A program made the position numbers and the translations under genes. Shown in pieces: positions 62,201 through 64,000 of a stretch of DNA of 64,000 nucleotides (positions are counted from its first letter, which is position 1; each line of letters starts with the position of its first letter). Origin of the DNA: Bacillota bacterium (GTDB lineage: Bacteria > Bacillota > Sulfobacillia > Sulfobacillales > Sulfobacillaceae); NCBI GenBank assembly GCA_021784595.1, contig JAJYHT010000062.1:179507-243506 (forward strand), read 5' to 3'. The notes under the pieces were generated by a model. It was not told where the DNA came from. It was given only the letters and a program-made list of their open reading frames with translations, and searched no databases.

Positions 62201-62416
62201 TGCGTTAAAGCAGAGGCTGGCATTTGACCACGGCATGCGCGTGTTGGTGCAGAGAGTTCTTTGACCCGCCTGGGCTACGGTCCACTCGTGCCAATGGGCA
62301 TCCGCAAGATACGTCTCACCGGTGATATACGCCACATCCCAGGCTGTAATGAGTTGGAAGTCGGTAACGGACCAGTATTTCAATGCGTTAAGCCAATATT
62401 GATACCGAGCGGCCAT
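59243..62416 (-). CDS. GH38 alpha-mannosidase
   Basis: 1057 residues from ATG 62416 behind ggagaaggac. N-terminal domain, then the catalytic GH38 domain: LVLGHAHIDLAWLWPLSET (zinc His and Asp, near 253), FLPDTFGFAEGLP with the nucleophile-type Asp near 378, and HGDGGGGPDDDM near 460; beta-rich C-terminal domains follow. No signal peptide, so cytosolic. Hydrolyses alpha-mannosides; the exact linkage cannot be told. Middle gene of a leftward three-gene sugar cluster. Confidence 0.93.
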   Translation of the reverse strand: MAARYQYWLNALKYWSVTDFQLITAWDVAYITGETYLADAHWHEWTVAQAGQRTLCTNTRMPWSNASLCFNAEGEALVRINGRSTYGINPFHHSFQPNMMVGEEISLIVDQVATGLMGMRVHRPGISLVRWEKVDGEIERTYWDLLALTEWLSQDDVPASLATWLQGRLDKALLPLYSLVPDEGAQRNWAHRKHRAAEEEGLYRALQSGKTIPGLYLVDYSRLSQSIGQVRRELALIYDELPQKAPAGHGRLLVLGHAHIDLAWLWPLSETIMKVTRTVASQRYLLDRFPEWRFGMSSPEMWQWLQKHDAAQYDDWEMRAKEGRVVPLGAFWVESDAQLVGAETIFRHLLYGLRYFEKITGQRPQIAFLPDTFGFAEGLPTLLAQAGIQLLLTTKINWNDTTRFPYKHFRWVGPDASWIQMQIFGSSPDGYNGTGSLSDLKAAWNQYASSAGGHHTVLYTLGHGDGGGGPDDDMLQRLSRYRRLPLVPELCFDNPDTLILQPEDAHGLPIYQGELYLQYHRAVFTSQSAVKYRFRQIPNRIVAAEAWGLLSGIPTDLSQAWQLILRNSFHDIIPGSSIAAVYRDFHADLDSVERTVENVENLAVTAFFPSPEPTQTNPLDLDQIKNPSVSLVVGNRSGFAAPPQLVVISSMYAPEIFFDGEWHQGYLVNPNQYLVPLPLLPPLGVIAIPFRPSLSAGKLLKTQNTGPLTVATNQFLVTISSQGIQSFYHQGRELLADTAGVAAFFQHPEQFDAWELVEPHRRGSPDMVHEPVVVTEDNPYRLVARLRHHIEHSTVTEHIIVDRCHGRLQVKISAILSDRHLTLQYRIPTTINAPLATAETMWGTTSHATIPHGPEDSAQFEWVAHRFVDLAEPHQGLALLNDGRYGHSVTGGEIRVTMVTTPLYPDPSADQEMAPLTLAWHPHHQHWTDAGVMKAAHALSHPPWMEVRATKNIIPMIPLGHLPDNIALLAFKPAEDGSGDYIVHLGEMWGDSTDFWVSWPQQVSSVCPVDLVSERPKANPLGLESKSTRLHINSRGFMALRAQITTSTKPGENAHGL

Positions 62417-62433
62417 AGTCCTTCTCCTGTTCT

Positions 62434-63702
62434 CTACACGAAATATATAGGATTCGATATTAGTGTGGGCATCCAAAATTCCCAGTCGTCATGATAACGG
62501 TGTATCTCCACACGAATGAAGTTTTGCGAGTCAATGGGATAACGCATATGCCATGCTGTTGTCGTAATAAGAGCCTCCATGTCGACCCCGCGTTGGCTGA
62601 TGAGACGAATGCGATCTTGGGGCGAGACGCCATGCAGTTCAATGTCCAAGATTCGGCTGTCCGGACCGGTGGCGATGTCGCCAATTAGATACCGGCCGCA
62701 ATGCATTCTTAGTTCAGGGCCGTGCGGATCATAAGTCATAAAAGCATGGCCTTCATTGATAGCGGATAAGATGGATGCGCCATCAAGTGCCGATGCAAAG
62801 ACCCAGGTTGTTGGCTGACCATGATGGACCAGTGTGCCCGGGCCATGGGTATCACTGCCGGAAACCGCCACCAGGTGGCGCCCTTCACGAAGCTGACTTT
62901 GCCACCAATCCACCGCTGCCTGATTGCTTGGCCGCCACGGCCCGTTCCATACTTCAATCCAGGTCGGGCGGTCGAACCCCCAATCCCAGCTGATGCCCGG
63001 TTGGCTGGAATCAAACGGGTGATTAATGCAAACATACGCCCCGAGCGAGACGGCCCTCTCCATTTTTCGGTCTAGATCATCGATTGTATTGACGCGCCAA
63101 TCGGGGAGCGGATCGGCTATCCCAAAAATATTGGCATGACCGCGGTAGGTCGTCCACTCCATGGCCGGGATAACCACCAGCGAGCTTTGCTTATGGGGTG
63201 CTAGATTTTGACTTTGGGTGTTGTGATCGCTTAGGGCCACAAAATCCAGTCCGGCATCCAACACCCGATCTAAGGTTTCATCTACCGTCCACGCTCCATC
63301 GCTGTGAAGGGTATGGACATGGAGATCGCCCTTCACCCACTGGGGCAAGAATTGTCGCCAACTGATGGTGACTTCGATGTTCAGCGGTTCGGGAGGCAAT
63401 CGATAGAGTCCGAGCAGGACGGACCAGGTTCCTCTGTCAAGCGCACCGGATAAGTAGCCTGGGGTCGCCTGCTGGGGGCCAATGTAGCAGTGAGTGCGGG
63501 CGCCTCCGCTCCAGCCTCGGATCCGGTGGGGGTCAGCCAGCCCAAAATCGACTACATAGGGCGGGGTCCAGGTCGGGTGCAGGCTGACAGTAAGATCGGC
63601 CACGTGGTCCGGCAGGTCAAATGGCAGTGCCATGACGAGACCCTGCTCTTGCCGGGAAATACGTTGGCCTATGGTTATGGTCTGGACGGGACTCAAGTTC
63701 AA
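62434..63702 (-). CDS. CehA/McbA-like PHP-domain metallohydrolase
   Basis: 422 residues from TTG 63702, nine bases after gggagg; an ATG at 63711 directly abuts that Shine-Dalgarno. A beta-rich N-terminal domain is followed by a PHP domain: GDLHVHTLHSDGAW (about 127-140), LSDHNTQ near 160, EWTTYRGH near 182, CINHPFD near 227 and SGSDTHG near 287. Such proteins cleave phosphoesters; one group is linked to sugar use. It ends 18 bases before the mannosidase start, in the same operon. Confidence 0.82.
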   Translation of the reverse strand: MNLSPVQTITIGQRISRQEQGLVMALPFDLPDHVADLTVSLHPTWTPPYVVDFGLADPHRIRGWSGGARTHCYIGPQQATPGYLSGALDRGTWSVLLGLYRLPPEPLNIEVTISWRQFLPQWVKGDLHVHTLHSDGAWTVDETLDRVLDAGLDFVALSDHNTQSQNLAPHKQSSLVVIPAMEWTTYRGHANIFGIADPLPDWRVNTIDDLDRKMERAVSLGAYVCINHPFDSSQPGISWDWGFDRPTWIEVWNGPWRPSNQAAVDWWQSQLREGRHLVAVSGSDTHGPGTLVHHGQPTTWVFASALDGASILSAINEGHAFMTYDPHGPELRMHCGRYLIGDIATGPDSRILDIELHGVSPQDRIRLISQRGVDMEALITTTAWHMRYPIDSQNFIRVEIHRYHDDWEFWMPTLISNPIYFV

Positions 63703-64000
63703 GCGGGGCATCCTCCCGTTTATCCGTCGTATCCCCCTCATTCTACACTGGAGATGGGTCACAGACATTTTGCAGGGCAACATTTAAAGATTTATTTCAA
63801 TCTCCAAGATAATCAAAGTCGTGACGTAAGTCATGCCGATTTTCGGGAGTCGGGTACCCCAGACTTTATGAAACGTCTCATAGGAGAGTTTTCATAAAGT
63901 CCTTGCCGTGCGGGATTTTAAGACTTGTTGGCGATTCTCCGCATTCGAAGCACCACTTTTTCGTAAACCATGCCCGAGTCGTGACACACGAGGCGAAATC
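63703..64000. other. Upstream region of the sugar module
   Basis: About 300 bases with no gene seen. It holds the 40-base quasi-palindrome at 63862-63901 and, on the minus strand near 63736-63741, a TAGAAT that may be a -10, without a good -35. Confidence 0.4.
63862..63901. promoter_or_regulatory. 40-base inverted repeat (operator or terminator)
   Basis: GACTTTATGAAA and TTTCATAAAGTC are perfect 12-base arms. Inside, after a 2x2 mismatch, TCTC pairs with GAGA around ATAG, so nearly the whole 40 bases fold back. It lies about 160 bases upstream of the leftward sugar operon. No T run follows in either direction. Confidence 0.5.

Noticed and set aside
1..64000. rRNA, tRNA genes, insertion sequences or prophage
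   Set aside because: I looked for tRNA-like cloverleaf ends, transposase motifs and terminal inverted repeats by eye and found none; a dedicated scan could still find a small RNA.

Overview
The window looks like a chromosomal segment of a moderately GC-rich, deep-branching endospore-forming Firmicute, most like Sulfobacillus or Thermaerobacter (inferred from gene content, not from a search). Signs of this are two alpha/beta-type small acid-soluble spore proteins, dipicolinate synthase genes, ymxH, ytvI and ylxY homologues, PolC-type DNA polymerase III, and the rpsB-to-pnp gene order also found in Bacillus.

Layout. (1) 1-5312: a SAM by-product salvage block: end of speD, ndk, a metallophosphoesterase, an MTA/MTI phosphorylase, S-adenosylhomocysteine hydrolase and MTA/SAH deaminase, then a hotdog thioesterase. 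(2) 5309-19955: mixed housekeeping and spore genes: PHP phosphoesterase, histidine phosphatase, exonuclease-DinG helicase, surE, two SASPs, a LysM protein with a decayed deacetylase-like tail, Nudix, TPR lipoprotein, hflX, miaB and a GH18-like lipoprotein. (3) 19962-35132: rpsB-tsf-pyrH-frr-uppS-cdsA-ytvI-dxr-rseP-ispG-proS-glycosyltransferase-polC, covering translation, lipid/isoprenoid supply, site-2 proteolysis and replication. (4) 35141-46941: an MFS gene at the position of rimP, then nusA-ylxR-ylxQ-infB-rbfA-nrnA-truB-ribF, a small unknown gene, rpsO and pnp. (5) 46938-57567: nfo and a GH15 glucosidase inserted before ylxY-ymxG-MazG/dUTPase-ymxH, then a stress-type protein, a decayed aminotransferase, and dpaA-dpaB-asd-dapG, which supplies aspartate semialdehyde and dipicolinate for the spore. 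(6) 57568-64000: a gene-poor stretch, then a leftward sugar module of CehA-type PHP protein, GH38 alpha-mannosidase and MFS permease.

Most notable: ylxQ has no stop before infB and stays open for 665 bases inside it, with a six-G run at the junction; an unmistakable but broken LL-diaminopimelate-aminotransferase-like pseudogene sits just upstream of the dipicolinate/DAP genes; the MTA phosphorylase carries an Asn at the base-recognition position, which fits the neighbouring deaminase and suggests a methylthioinosine route; and two secreted proteins (LysM/NodB-like and GH18-like) have lost catalytic residues. No rRNA, tRNA, CRISPR array or insertion sequence was seen. All start sites and regulatory calls are by eye.
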